A program made the position numbers and the translations under genes. The notes beneath the pieces are model-generated. The model was given only the letters and a program-made list of their open reading frames with translations. It did no database searches and was not told the DNA's origin. Positions 1 through 5,904 of a stretch of 15,665 bases of DNA are shown here, piece after piece. The stretch is from CAINVV01 sp031432175 (lineage in GTDB: Bacteria > Bacteroidota > Bacteroidia > Bacteroidales > Prolixibacteraceae), in contig CAYHQN010000105.1 in assembly GCA_964358545.1 (NCBI GenBank), positions 1 to 15,665 on the forward strand, read 5' to 3'. How positions within the stretch are numbered: position 1 is the first letter of the stretch; each line of letters begins with the position of its first letter.

Positions 1-2
1 TT

Positions 3-1160
3 GTTTCGACCAATTCAATTTCGCAAGGAGAGCAGGTTGGAGTACTTTGGAACTTACTTTACAACTATTACAAAATAAAAATTCATTTTGCGCACCGAAC
101 CTTCAAATGGACAAATGAAGCCAAAGGAAATGCAGGGGTCCATGTTGTTATTATTGGCTTCTCAAACTTTGATATTCCTGAAAAACTCATTTACGAATAT
201 GATGACATAAAAGGCGAGCCGCATGAGTTGAAAGTAAAGAATATTAATCCTTATCTGGTTGAAGGTAAAGATTTCGTAATTCTCTCACGAACAAAACCGA
301 TTAACAATGTTCCCGAAATGATTTATGGAAGTAAACCAGTTGATGAGGGTAATTTGTTATTAGATAAAAATGAAAAGGATGAGCTTATCAAAAAGGAACC
401 TTTGTCTGAGAAATATATTCGCTTTTTTATGGGTAGTAATGAGTATATTAATAACATTCCTCGATGGTGCATTTATCTGAAGGATGCAACACCCGATGAA
501 TTAAAACACATGCCTTTAGTTCTTGATAGGGTAAAAAGGGTTAAGGAAATGCGATTAAAAAGCACCAAAGAATCTACAAGAAAATGGGCTTCATTCCCAA
601 CATTATTTACGGAGGATAGACAACCAAACTCTGATTTTATAATAATCCCAAGTGTATCATCGGAAAACAGAGCTTATATTCCAATTGGTTTTTTAAAGTC
701 TTCTGTTATTGTTTCAAATTTAGCTTTCGTAATGCCAAATGCCTCTTTATATCATTATGGATTACTAACATCTCTAATGCATATGACATGGGTTAAGTTC
801 GTTTGTGGTCGTTTAGAAAGTCGTTTTAGGTATTCAAATACAATTGTTTACAACAATTTCACTTGGCCTGAAAATCCTACTGAGAAACAAAAAGGAACCA
901 TCGAAAAAGCCGCACAAAAGGTTTTAAATGCACGAACGGAGTTTCCAAACAGCAGCCTTGCCGACCTCTACGACCCTTTAACCATGCCCCCGGCATTGGT
1001 AAAAGCCCACAACGACCTCAACAAAGCCGTTGACCTAGCCTACCGCCCGCAACCTTTTATAAACGAAACCAAACGGATTGAGTTTCTGTTTGAATTGTAT
1101 GATAAATACACTGCCGGGCTGTTTGCAGTGGAGAAAAAGAAGAAGAAAACTTACCAATAA
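3..1160 (+). CDS. MmeI-like type IIG DNA methyltransferase/restriction protein, C-terminal part (5' partial)
   Basis: The frame is open from base 3, so the gene begins upstream of the window and 385 C-terminal residues are visible; the first internal ATG (228) is not the true start. The visible start, VSTNSISQGEQVGVLW, is the stretch that follows the catalytic NPP(Y/F) motif in MmeI-family N6-adenine methyltransferases. It is followed by the family block FAHRTFKWTNEAKGNAGVHV. The middle (about bases 230-890) corresponds to the target-recognition domain. The end carries the family tail with ADLYDPLTMPPALVKAH and FLFELYDKYT. Enzymes of this family combine methylation and cleavage in one polypeptide, but the nuclease and SAM-binding parts lie outside the window, so restriction activity cannot be confirmed. 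The stop is 7 nt before the next gene, which suggests co-transcription. The recognition region is clearly more AT-rich than the tail. Confidence 0.88.
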   Translation, partial: VSTNSISQGEQVGVLWNLLYNYYKIKIHFAHRTFKWTNEAKGNAGVHVVIIGFSNFDIPEKLIYEYDDIKGEPHELKVKNINPYLVEGKDFVILSRTKPINNVPEMIYGSKPVDEGNLLLDKNEKDELIKKEPLSEKYIRFFMGSNEYINNIPRWCIYLKDATPDELKHMPLVLDRVKRVKEMRLKSTKESTRKWASFPTLFTEDRQPNSDFIIIPSVSSENRAYIPIGFLKSSVIVSNLAFVMPNASLYHYGLLTSLMHMTWVKFVCGRLESRFRYSNTIVYNNFTWPENPTEKQKGTIEKAAQKVLNARTEFPNSSLADLYDPLTMPPALVKAHNDLNKAVDLAYRPQPFINETKRIEFLFELYDKYTAGLFAVEKKKKKTYQ

Positions 1161-1167
1161 CTTAGTT

Positions 1168-2115
1168 ATGGCACTTTCTCGCATAGATTTAGAAGAACTT
1201 CCCAATACTGGGTGCAAAACAGGATGTAACAAACAAGAAAGAGCGGAAACAACAGAAAATGATATTTGTAGAGAGGTAAATTCATTAGTTGATAATTTGC
1301 CGGTGCGATGTGTTGGTCGGTGGGCTGTACAAAAGATTTATCTTCTTAGTCAATACTTCGGAATATTTACGAGTGGAATGAAAAACAAATGGGAGATCAA
1401 TTATATCGAAATTTGTAGTGGTCCGGGTAGATGTATTAGCAGGGAAATGGGGAGAGAGTTTAATGGGACAGCTTTAAGCATAGTTAAACATCCTGCATAT
1501 CAGTATCTGCACAAAGCCTTATTTTTTGATTTCAATCCAGTTATCGTTGAAACCTTAAATAATAGGATTCAACTTTTGAATGTTCAGAATGCCAAAACAA
1601 TTATTGGAGATTATTTCAAGCCAGAAGAGATATGTGGAAAGATACAAAGAGAAATTAGTAATAGAAGTCTGAACCTTGTTTTAATTGATCCAACTGATTG
1701 TAGTGTGCCTTTTACTTTAATTCGCCATTTAAAAAATACAATTCCAAATATTGACTTTATCATTAATATAGCTACTCGAAGTGATTTTAACAGAAATATT
1801 AAAGAAGTACTCTTAAATCAGGAGAAATTTAAAAGTACAGTTTCAAAATATTCACTTTTCTTGAATTGCCCTTCATTTTTTCAAAGTGCTGACAATATAA
1901 AATATGCGGAGTTAAATCAAAATCTGGAACTCAGAAATGCCTTTAGGGATGCTTATGTAAATAGTTTGAAAAGTATTGGTTACGAGTATTTTAAATTCAC
2001 TAGAATTCATAGCCTATATGATATCTTATTTGCATCTGCGAATAAAAAGGGAATTGAATTCTGGGATAAGGTAAATAAGTATAAATTTGATGGGCAATCG
2101 ACATTAAATTTTTAA
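1168..2115 (+). CDS. tcmP: Three-Cys-motif partner protein TcmP
   Basis: A 315-residue protein when started at the ATG at 1168, 7 nt after the previous stop. A longer reading from 1078 would overlap the methyltransferase tail and is disfavoured. Family signs are the Rossmann-like glycine motif YIEICSGPGR (residues 79-88), GDYF (147-150), the hydrophobic strand ending LVLIDPTD (170-177) and the C-terminal signature YDILFASANKKGIEFW. These match the TcmP family, which looks like a divergent SAM-dependent methyltransferase fold and is named for co-occurring with a protein carrying three conserved cysteines; that partner is the next gene, 4 nt away. The usual acidic-Pro-Phe-Gly type motif is DPTD here, and the glycine loop is preceded by CS instead of the common FA, so this is a diverged member. 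Base composition is very AT-rich compared with the chromosomal genes downstream. The biochemical role is not established. Confidence 0.85.
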   Translation: MALSRIDLEELPNTGCKTGCNKQERAETTENDICREVNSLVDNLPVRCVGRWAVQKIYLLSQYFGIFTSGMKNKWEINYIEICSGPGRCISREMGREFNGTALSIVKHPAYQYLHKALFFDFNPVIVETLNNRIQLLNVQNAKTIIGDYFKPEEICGKIQREISNRSLNLVLIDPTDCSVPFTLIRHLKNTIPNIDFIINIATRSDFNRNIKEVLLNQEKFKSTVSKYSLFLNCPSFFQSADNIKYAELNQNLELRNAFRDAYVNSLKSIGYEYFKFTRIHSLYDILFASANKKGIEFWDKVNKYKFDGQSTLNF

Positions 2116-2119
2116 AAGA

Positions 2120-2830
2120 GTGAAACCCTCAAAAATAGAATGGACAGAATCAACCTGGAACCCATCAACAGGTTGTACAAAAATCTCTGCGGGTTGTGCA
2201 AACTGCTATGCAGAGATAATGACACGGCGTTTGAAGGCAATGGGGATGGAAAAATACAAAGACGGTTTTGAACTTTCATGTCACTACAACGAACTAAAAT
2301 TGCCCTATACGTGGAAAAAGCCTCGCACGGTATTTGTAAACTCGATGAGCGATATTTTTCACGAAAACATGCCTTTCGATTTTATCAAGGCGGTTTTCAA
2401 GGTAATGAACGAATGCCCCCAACATACTTTTCAGATATTAACAAAACGGGCTGATGTTTTAGAAAAATATTACACCCTTTTAGATTGGACACCTAATATT
2501 TGGATGGGTGTAACAGTCGAAAACGACAAAGTGACAAAACGCATTGATTCGTTGCGGAAAGTGCCGGCATTTGTTAAGTTTTTGTCTGTTGAGCCCTTAA
2601 TTTCTGCTATCCCCAATCTCAACTTATTGAATATTGATTGGGTTATTGTCGGTGGCGAAAGCGGACCAAAAGCACGTCCGATCAAAGAAGAATGGGTGCT
2701 TGATATTAAAAAACAATGTAACCAAAAGCAAATTCCTTTCTTTTTCAAACAATGGGGTGGTAAAAATAAAAAAGCATCCGGCAAATTACTTCAAGGTAAG
2801 ATCTATTGCCAAATGCCTGAGTTTGCATAA
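2120..2830 (+). CDS. Gp37/Gp68-family (DUF5131) three-cysteine protein, TcmP partner
   Basis: A 236-residue protein starting at GTG 2120. The family's conserved N-terminus (KIEWTESTWNPSTGC) begins right after this codon and the next ATG lies past the cysteines, so the GTG start is well supported. The three-cysteine motif is C19-x6-C26-x2-C29-Y-A, the pattern expected for an Fe-S-binding, radical-SAM-like enzyme. Other family blocks are VNSMSDIFHE, FQILTKRAD, WMGVTVEN, FLSVEPL and IVGGESGPKARP, then FFFKQWGG near the end. Proteins of this family occur in phages and in bacterial islands; the reaction is unknown to me. The gene follows tcmP after 4 nt, so the two are probably translated from one mRNA. 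It ends just before a hairpin terminator. Family assignment is firm; function is open. Confidence 0.88.
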   Translation: MKPSKIEWTESTWNPSTGCTKISAGCANCYAEIMTRRLKAMGMEKYKDGFELSCHYNELKLPYTWKKPRTVFVNSMSDIFHENMPFDFIKAVFKVMNECPQHTFQILTKRADVLEKYYTLLDWTPNIWMGVTVENDKVTKRIDSLRKVPAFVKFLSVEPLISAIPNLNLLNIDWVIVGGESGPKARPIKEEWVLDIKKQCNQKQIPFFFKQWGGKNKKASGKLLQGKIYCQMPEFA

Positions 2831-2836
2831 ACTAAA

Positions 2837-2869
2837 GAAGCCGTCTCAAAAGAAAAATGAGACGGCTTC
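2837..2869. terminator. Bidirectional hairpin terminator between convergent genes
   Basis: A perfect 12-bp inverted repeat (GAAGCCGTCTCA and its complement) has a 9-nt A-rich loop. It lies between the stops of the DUF5131 gene (+) and the GAPDH gene (-). On the minus strand the stem is followed by a short T stretch (TTTAGTTTA), so it fits GAPDH slightly better, but its position suggests it serves both transcripts. Confidence 0.8.
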
Positions 2870-2893
2870 CGTATATTTACTGGGGATGATCAA

Positions 2894-3907
2894 TTACTTG
2901 TGATCAACAGAATACATGTGAACGATCAGGTCAACAACCTTGTTGGAATAGCCCCACTCGTTGTCATACCAGGCAACAACTTTAACGAAGTGGTCGTTCA
3001 AGCCGATACCTGCACCTGCATCAAAGATGGATGTACGTGAATCTGTCAGGAAATCGGTTGAAACGACATCGTCTTCGGTATATCCGAGAATACCTTTCAA
3101 AGGACCTTCTGAAGCAGCTTTCATGGCAGCGCAGATAGCTTTGTAAGGGGCCGGTTTCTCCAAACGGCAGGTAAGGTCAACAACAGATACGTCAGGGGTA
3201 GGAATACGGAAAGACATACCAGTCAGTTTACCGTTCAGTTCAGGAATAACCTTACCAACGGCTTTCGCTGCACCCGTAGAGGATGGGATGATGTTCTGGG
3301 ATGCACCACGACCACCTCTCCAATCTTTGGCTGAAGGGGCGTCAACTGTTTTCTGGGTAGCTGTTGTAGCGTGTACTGTGGTCATCAAGCCTTCGATGAT
3401 ACCAAAATTATCGTGTAAAACTTTGGCGATCGGGGCCAGACAGTTGGTTGTACAGGAAGCGTTTGAAACAAAGTTCATCTCCTTGCTGTATTTGTTATGG
3501 TTAACACCCATTACAAACATTGGGGTATCATCCTTTGAGGGAGCTGACATGATAACTTTCTTTGCACCAGCGCTGAGGTGGGCCTGACATTTCTCTTTGT
3601 CCAGAAAAAGACCTGTTGATTCAACAACATACTCTGCACCAATCTCGTTCCATTTCAAATCTGCCGGATTTCTTTCAGAAGTTACACGGATTTTTTTACC
3701 GTTCACGACCAAAAACCCATTTTCAACTGAAACTGTACCTTTAAAACGACCGTGTGTGGAGTCGTATTTCAACATGTAAGCCATGTAGTCAACGTCGATG
3801 AGGTCGTTGATCCCAACAATTTCCACATCGTTTTTTTCAACGGCTGCACGGAAAACCAAACGGCCAATCCGGCCGAAACCGTTAATACCAACTTTAATCT
3901 TAGACAT
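2894..3907 (-). CDS. gap: Glyceraldehyde-3-phosphate dehydrogenase, type I
   Basis: A 337-residue cytoplasmic enzyme of the usual length. It catalyses the NAD-dependent, phosphate-requiring oxidation of glyceraldehyde 3-phosphate to 1,3-bisphosphoglycerate in glycolysis and the reverse step in gluconeogenesis. The N-terminus has the Rossmann motif GINGFGRIGR (7-16). Asp35 in VGIND fits NAD rather than NADP preference. The active-site motif SNASCTTNC places the catalytic cysteine at 152, with the partner histidine at 179 (TTVHA). The C-terminal block WYDNEWGYSNKVVDL is intact. A Bacteroidota -7 promoter element lies about 57 nt upstream and a hairpin terminator directly downstream, so the gene is probably a single transcription unit. 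It appears unrelated to the accessory cassette it converges with. Confidence 0.97.
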   Translation of the reverse strand: MSKIKVGINGFGRIGRLVFRAAVEKNDVEIVGINDLIDVDYMAYMLKYDSTHGRFKGTVSVENGFLVVNGKKIRVTSERNPADLKWNEIGAEYVVESTGLFLDKEKCQAHLSAGAKKVIMSAPSKDDTPMFVMGVNHNKYSKEMNFVSNASCTTNCLAPIAKVLHDNFGIIEGLMTTVHATTATQKTVDAPSAKDWRGGRGASQNIIPSSTGAAKAVGKVIPELNGKLTGMSFRIPTPDVSVVDLTCRLEKPAPYKAICAAMKAASEGPLKGILGYTEDDVVSTDFLTDSRTSIFDAGAGIGLNDHFVKVVAWYDNEWGYSNKVVDLIVHMYSVDHK

Positions 3908-3963
3908 AATCTATTCGTTTAGAGAATTATAGAAGTATAAAATACCTGTTTAATAATGCAATA

Positions 3964-3971
3964 CAAAGGTA
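3964..3971 (-). promoter_or_regulatory. Putative -7 promoter element of gap
   Basis: On the minus strand this reads TACCTTTG, a full match to the Bacteroidota -7 consensus TAnnTTTG, giving a leader of about 50 nt before the gap start. No good TTTG lies at the -33 distance (the bases there read TTCA), so the call rests on the -7 box and its position. Confidence 0.5.
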
Positions 3972-4156
3972 ATGATATAAATTCATTTTCTGAATCATTG
4001 GGTCACTCTTGGGATCTCTTTTTACAAATTGTTAACGTAAAAGAGAGGTAAAGTAGCGAAAAGCTTTAGTCAAACAAGGGGATAAACAGACAAATTGTCT
4101 CCGGCGCATATCCAACGCGGAAAAACAAGGGGAATTACCAAATAAATAGGGGAATC
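3972..4156. other. Intergenic stretch without a recognised gene
   Basis: Between the gap promoter and the first micro-gene I see no coding signal on either strand. The only structure noticed is a short palindrome (GACAAATTGTC, 4089-4099) and two copies of CAAGGGGA. It may hold the 3' untranslated region of the micro-gene unit. Confidence 0.4.
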
Positions 4157-4285
4157 TTAGCGATAGGACCAGGTGCCCGTTTTTTTAGCCGGTTTGGGCT
4201 TATAAGTACAACCACAGCTTTTACATTGCACGAAAAGTACGGCTACAACCAGTAAAAGTGAAACTGCTACAAGGGATTTCTTCAT
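4157..4285 (-). CDS. Tiny secreted or lipoprotein-like peptide (42 aa), paralogue A
   Basis: A short reading frame of 42 residues. It starts MKKSLVAVS, continues as a hydrophobic segment to LFVQC21, and ends in a basic tail (CTYKPKPAKK, W39, R42). The layout (two lysines, about 15 hydrophobic residues, then Cys21) resembles a type II signal peptide, although Gln before the cysteine is unusual for a lipobox. Three cysteines (21, 24, 26) sit close together. It is real because a second copy lies upstream at 4409-4540: the two align without gaps over 42 positions with 26 identical residues, and 15 of those use different codons for the same amino acid, the pattern of selection on protein. The function is not recognised. 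It could be a small outer-membrane-anchored peptide, a toxin-like micro-protein or a metal-binding peptide. Confidence 0.72.
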   Translation of the reverse strand: MKKSLVAVSLLLVVAVLFVQCKSCGCTYKPKPAKKTGTWSYR

Positions 4286-4303
4286 CGCACTAAATTCGGT
4301 TTA

Positions 4304-4311
4304 CAAAAATC
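4304..4311 (-). promoter_or_regulatory. Possible -7 box of micro-gene A
   Basis: The minus strand reads GATTTTTG, one mismatch from TAnnTTTG, 18 nt before the ATG. The paralogue upstream has GACTTTTG at exactly the same distance, and the two 28-nt leaders share TCGA-TTTTG at the front and TGCG right before the ATG. There is no clear -33 element. Confidence 0.4.
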
Positions 4312-4408
4312 GACAATCAATCAGGAAATGGTTAAAGAAGGGCCAAACGTTGATTTGAATTTCATTGATTCCTTACCAGGAAACCCTTAATCCGCAGAGG
4401 GAATAAAA

Positions 4409-4540
4409 TCAGCGCCTTTTCTGCCAGATGTTTGAACTTTTGGCCGCTTTCGGTTTGTAGGTACATTCACTGCTCTTGCATTGCGCGAACAGAATGGTTA
4501 TCGATAGCAACAGAGAAAAAACAACAAGGGATTTTTTCAT
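4409..4540 (-). CDS. Tiny secreted or lipoprotein-like peptide (43 aa), paralogue B
   Basis: A 43-residue frame, tandem paralogue of the gene at 4157-4285. It begins MKKSLVVFSLLL, has a hydrophobic core up to LFAQC21, and ends KCTYKP-like: KSSECTYKPKAAK, then W39 and an arginine-rich end. Cys21 and Cys26 are shared by both copies; Cys24 of copy A is Ser here. Residues 1-6, 9-12, 20-23 and 26-31 are identical, while other hydrophobic positions vary freely, as expected for a signal peptide followed by a short conserved mature part. If Cys21 is lipidated, only about 23 residues remain in the mature product. The gene sits just downstream of the tRNA operon and has its own plausible promoter, but readthrough is also possible. 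No known family is recognised. Confidence 0.74.
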   Translation of the reverse strand: MKKSLVVFSLLLSITILFAQCKSSECTYKPKAAKSSNIWQKRR

Positions 4541-4558
4541 CGCAGGATATTTCGTTAT

Positions 4559-4589
4559 CAAAAGTCGAAAAGTCTTTGTATCGTCCAAA
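4559..4589 (-). promoter_or_regulatory. Putative promoter of micro-gene B
   Basis: On the minus strand TTTG (4586-4589) is followed after exactly 19 nt by GACTTTTG (4559-4566), close to the Bacteroidota pattern TTTG-N19-TAnnTTTG with one mismatch in the -7 box. The ATG follows 18 nt later. The -33 element lies only 3 nt past the 3' end of tRNA-Thr(GGT). Confidence 0.5.
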
Positions 4590-4592
4590 ATG

Positions 4593-4664
4593 AGCCGATG
4601 ACGAGAATTGAACTCGTGACCCCTTCCTTACCAAGGAAGTACTCTACCCCTGAGCTACATCGGC
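4593..4664 (-). tRNA. tRNA-Thr(GGT)
   Basis: A 72-nt cloverleaf on the minus strand: acceptor GCCGATG pairs with CATCGGC, the D arm contains TAGCTCAG, and the T arm contains GTTCAATTC. The anticodon GGT lies at 4630-4632 within loop CTTGGTA. The discriminator is T and CCA is not encoded. It is the last tRNA of the operon; no strong terminator hairpin follows. Confidence 0.95.
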
Positions 4665-4672
4665 AAAATCAG

Positions 4673-4745
4673 AGCGGGAGACGGGACTCAAACCCGCGAC
4701 CCTCAGCTTGGAAGGCTAATGCTCTATCAACTGAGCTACTCCCGC
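4673..4745 (-). tRNA. tRNA-Gly(TCC)
   Basis: A 73-nt cloverleaf: acceptor GCGGGAG pairs with CTCCCGC, the D arm contains TAGCTCAGTTGATAGAGC, and the anticodon TCC lies at 4710-4712 in loop CTTCCAA. The T arm contains GGTTTGAGTCC. CCA is not encoded. It is 8 nt upstream of tRNA-Thr(GGT). Confidence 0.95.
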
Positions 4746-4798
4746 AATGTAATAAGATTAAAGTGCAGATACAGAAAAGTAGGATCTGCGCCATTGGG

Positions 4799-4881
4799 TG
4801 GGGAAAGCAGGATTCGAACCTACGAAGGCGTACGCCAGCAGATTTACAGTCTGCCCCAGTTGGCCACTTTGGTATTTCCCC
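4799..4881 (-). tRNA. tRNA-Tyr(GTA)
   Basis: An 83-nt class II tRNA with the long variable arm expected for tyrosine. The acceptor GGGGAAA pairs with TTTCCCC, the anticodon GTA lies at 4845-4847 in loop CTGTAAA, the T arm contains GGTTCGAATCC and the discriminator is A. CCA is not encoded. Confidence 0.95.
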
Positions 4882-4910
4882 ATAATATTGGTAAACAAAG
4901 AACTAAGATG

Positions 4911-4984
4911 AGCCGAATGTCAGATTCGAACTGACGACCCCGAGATTACAAATCACGTGCGCTGGCCAACTGAGCTAATTCGGC
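4911..4984 (-). tRNA. tRNA-Thr(TGT)
   Basis: A 74-nt cloverleaf: acceptor GCCGAAT pairs with ATTCGGC, the D arm contains TAGCTCAGTTGG, and the anticodon TGT lies at 4948-4950 in loop TTTGTAA. The T arm contains AGTTCGAATCT. CCA is not encoded. It starts only 4 nt after the SRP RNA stem, so both are likely processed from one precursor. Confidence 0.95.
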
Positions 4985-4988
4985 AAGT

Positions 4989-5085
4989 GGGTAAGCTACC
5001 TGCATCGCACCGCTACGACCATCTACCCTTGCTGTCTTCCGACCCTGGGGGAGTTTGACAGGAACTGATCGTGCAGGACTTACCC
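4989..5085 (-). ncRNA. ffs: Signal recognition particle RNA (4.5S, small bacterial type)
   Basis: The roughly 97-nt minus-strand RNA folds into one long hairpin: its ends GGGTAAG and CTTACCC pair, followed inward by CCTGCA with TGCAGG. The tip holds the conserved Ffh-binding region, GGTCGGAAGACAGCAAGG, with the GGAA tetraloop at 5037-5040 (complement). This RNA binds Ffh to form the SRP, which targets nascent membrane proteins to the translocon. The perfect promoter upstream places the transcription start at about 5083-5085, matching the first stem base. The exact 3' end depends on processing away from tRNA-Thr(TGT) 4 nt downstream. Confidence 0.9.
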
Positions 5086-5089
5086 GCCG

Positions 5090-5120
5090 CAAAAGTAGGA
5101 AAAAATCGTTTTGTACCAAA
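5090..5120 (-). promoter_or_regulatory. Consensus Bacteroidota promoter of the SRP RNA-tRNA operon
   Basis: On the minus strand TTTG (5117-5120) and TACTTTTG (5090-5097) are separated by exactly 19 nt, a full match to the TTTG-N19-TAnnTTTG consensus. The predicted start falls on the first base pair of the SRP RNA. No other strong promoter was seen between the RNA genes, so it probably drives all five. Confidence 0.85.
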
Positions 5121-5245
5121 TAAAAAAAAACTTCACCCTGCATTATTTATCGCTTTATGTACACCATTTTAATTTACAGCTAGTTACCAAACCAAAATAA
5201 TTTGAGCCAATTTCCGGCTATGGAAAGGTTTTGCTAAATTTAGAA

Positions 5246-5253
5246 TATATTTG
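5246..5253 (+). promoter_or_regulatory. Putative -7 promoter element of the DUF4199 gene
   Basis: TATATTTG matches TAnnTTTG and lies 31 nt before the ATG at 5285, giving a leader of about 25 nt. The nearest TTTG upstream (5230-5233) is only 12 nt away, too close for a standard -33 element. Confidence 0.45.
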
Positions 5254-5284
5254 TTCTTCATTTTGACACAAAACACATTGCTTT

Positions 5285-5845
5285 ATGGAACAAGAACACC
5301 AGTCTGTCAACCATTTTTCCATGATGTATGGTCTCTACCTGGGACTGGCACTCATTCTGAATCAATTGACATTTTACATTGCCGGCAATCCATTTTCTGA
5401 TGTTGCAGGCTATCTGATCTACGTCATAATTATTGGGGGCTTGGGTTATGCCATGTGGACATTTGCGAAGTTGAACACAGAAGAGGGATTGCCCTACTCC
5501 AGGGCACTGGGACTTGGTACCCTTATCTCTGTTTTTGGAGGGATCCTATTTGCCTTCTTTACCTACATCCTTTACAAATTCATTGAACCCGGAATGATTG
5601 AAAAAATGCTCTCTGTCATGGAGGAAAAATTGCTGGCCCAGGGCTACAAAGACGATTTGGTCGAAAAAATGTTGGGTGTGCAGAAAACCTACATGACTCC
5701 CGGCATTATGTCATTCGCCCAGGTATTCTCTGTCACTTTTATGGGCTTTATCGTTTCGCTGATACTGGCCATCTTTTTCAAAAAAGAGCCTGAAAACCCA
5801 TTTTATGGAGTAGAACAAGAAGAGGATGAATACGAAAATTCATGA
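5285..5845 (+). CDS. DUF4199 family membrane protein
   Basis: A 186-residue integral membrane protein with four hydrophobic segments (about residues 13-31, 41-61, 76-100 and 140-166) and an acidic, charged C-terminal tail (EQEEDEYE). Between segments three and four is a predicted cytoplasmic or periplasmic helical stretch rich in Glu, Lys and Met (MIEKMLSVMEEKLLAQG). This pattern and the opening YGLYLGLALILNQL match DUF4199, a Bacteroidota family of unknown function. It is commonly found beside a family 2 glycosyltransferase, as here (59 nt downstream), so the two probably form an operon and may act together in envelope lipid or glycan metabolism; that is inference from neighbourhood only. 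Confidence 0.85.
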   Translation: MEQEHQSVNHFSMMYGLYLGLALILNQLTFYIAGNPFSDVAGYLIYVIIIGGLGYAMWTFAKLNTEEGLPYSRALGLGTLISVFGGILFAFFTYILYKFIEPGMIEKMLSVMEEKLLAQGYKDDLVEKMLGVQKTYMTPGIMSFAQVFSVTFMGFIVSLILAIFFKKEPENPFYGVEQEEDEYENS

Positions 5846-5904
5846 TGCATTTCGATCTTTCATCCCGCTCTCAAATGACAACTAAAATCATTTAATACCT
5901 GACC

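Noticed and set aside
1078..1167. N-terminal extension of TcmP starting at 1078
   Set aside because: It lies in another frame inside the conserved tail of the methyltransferase gene; the ATG at 1168 fits normal operon spacing.
4157..4540. Firm lipoprotein assignment for the micro-genes
   Set aside because: The residue before the conserved cysteine is Gln, not the usual small residue, so cleavage and lipidation are only possible, not shown.
4598..4885. Plus-strand frames of 95 and 71 residues across the tRNA cluster
   Set aside because: They are antisense to four clear tRNA genes; such frames arise from tRNA sequence and are a common false gene call.
4946..5143. Minus-strand 65-residue frame
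   Set aside because: It covers the SRP RNA, its promoter and part of tRNA-Thr(TGT), which fully explain the sequence.
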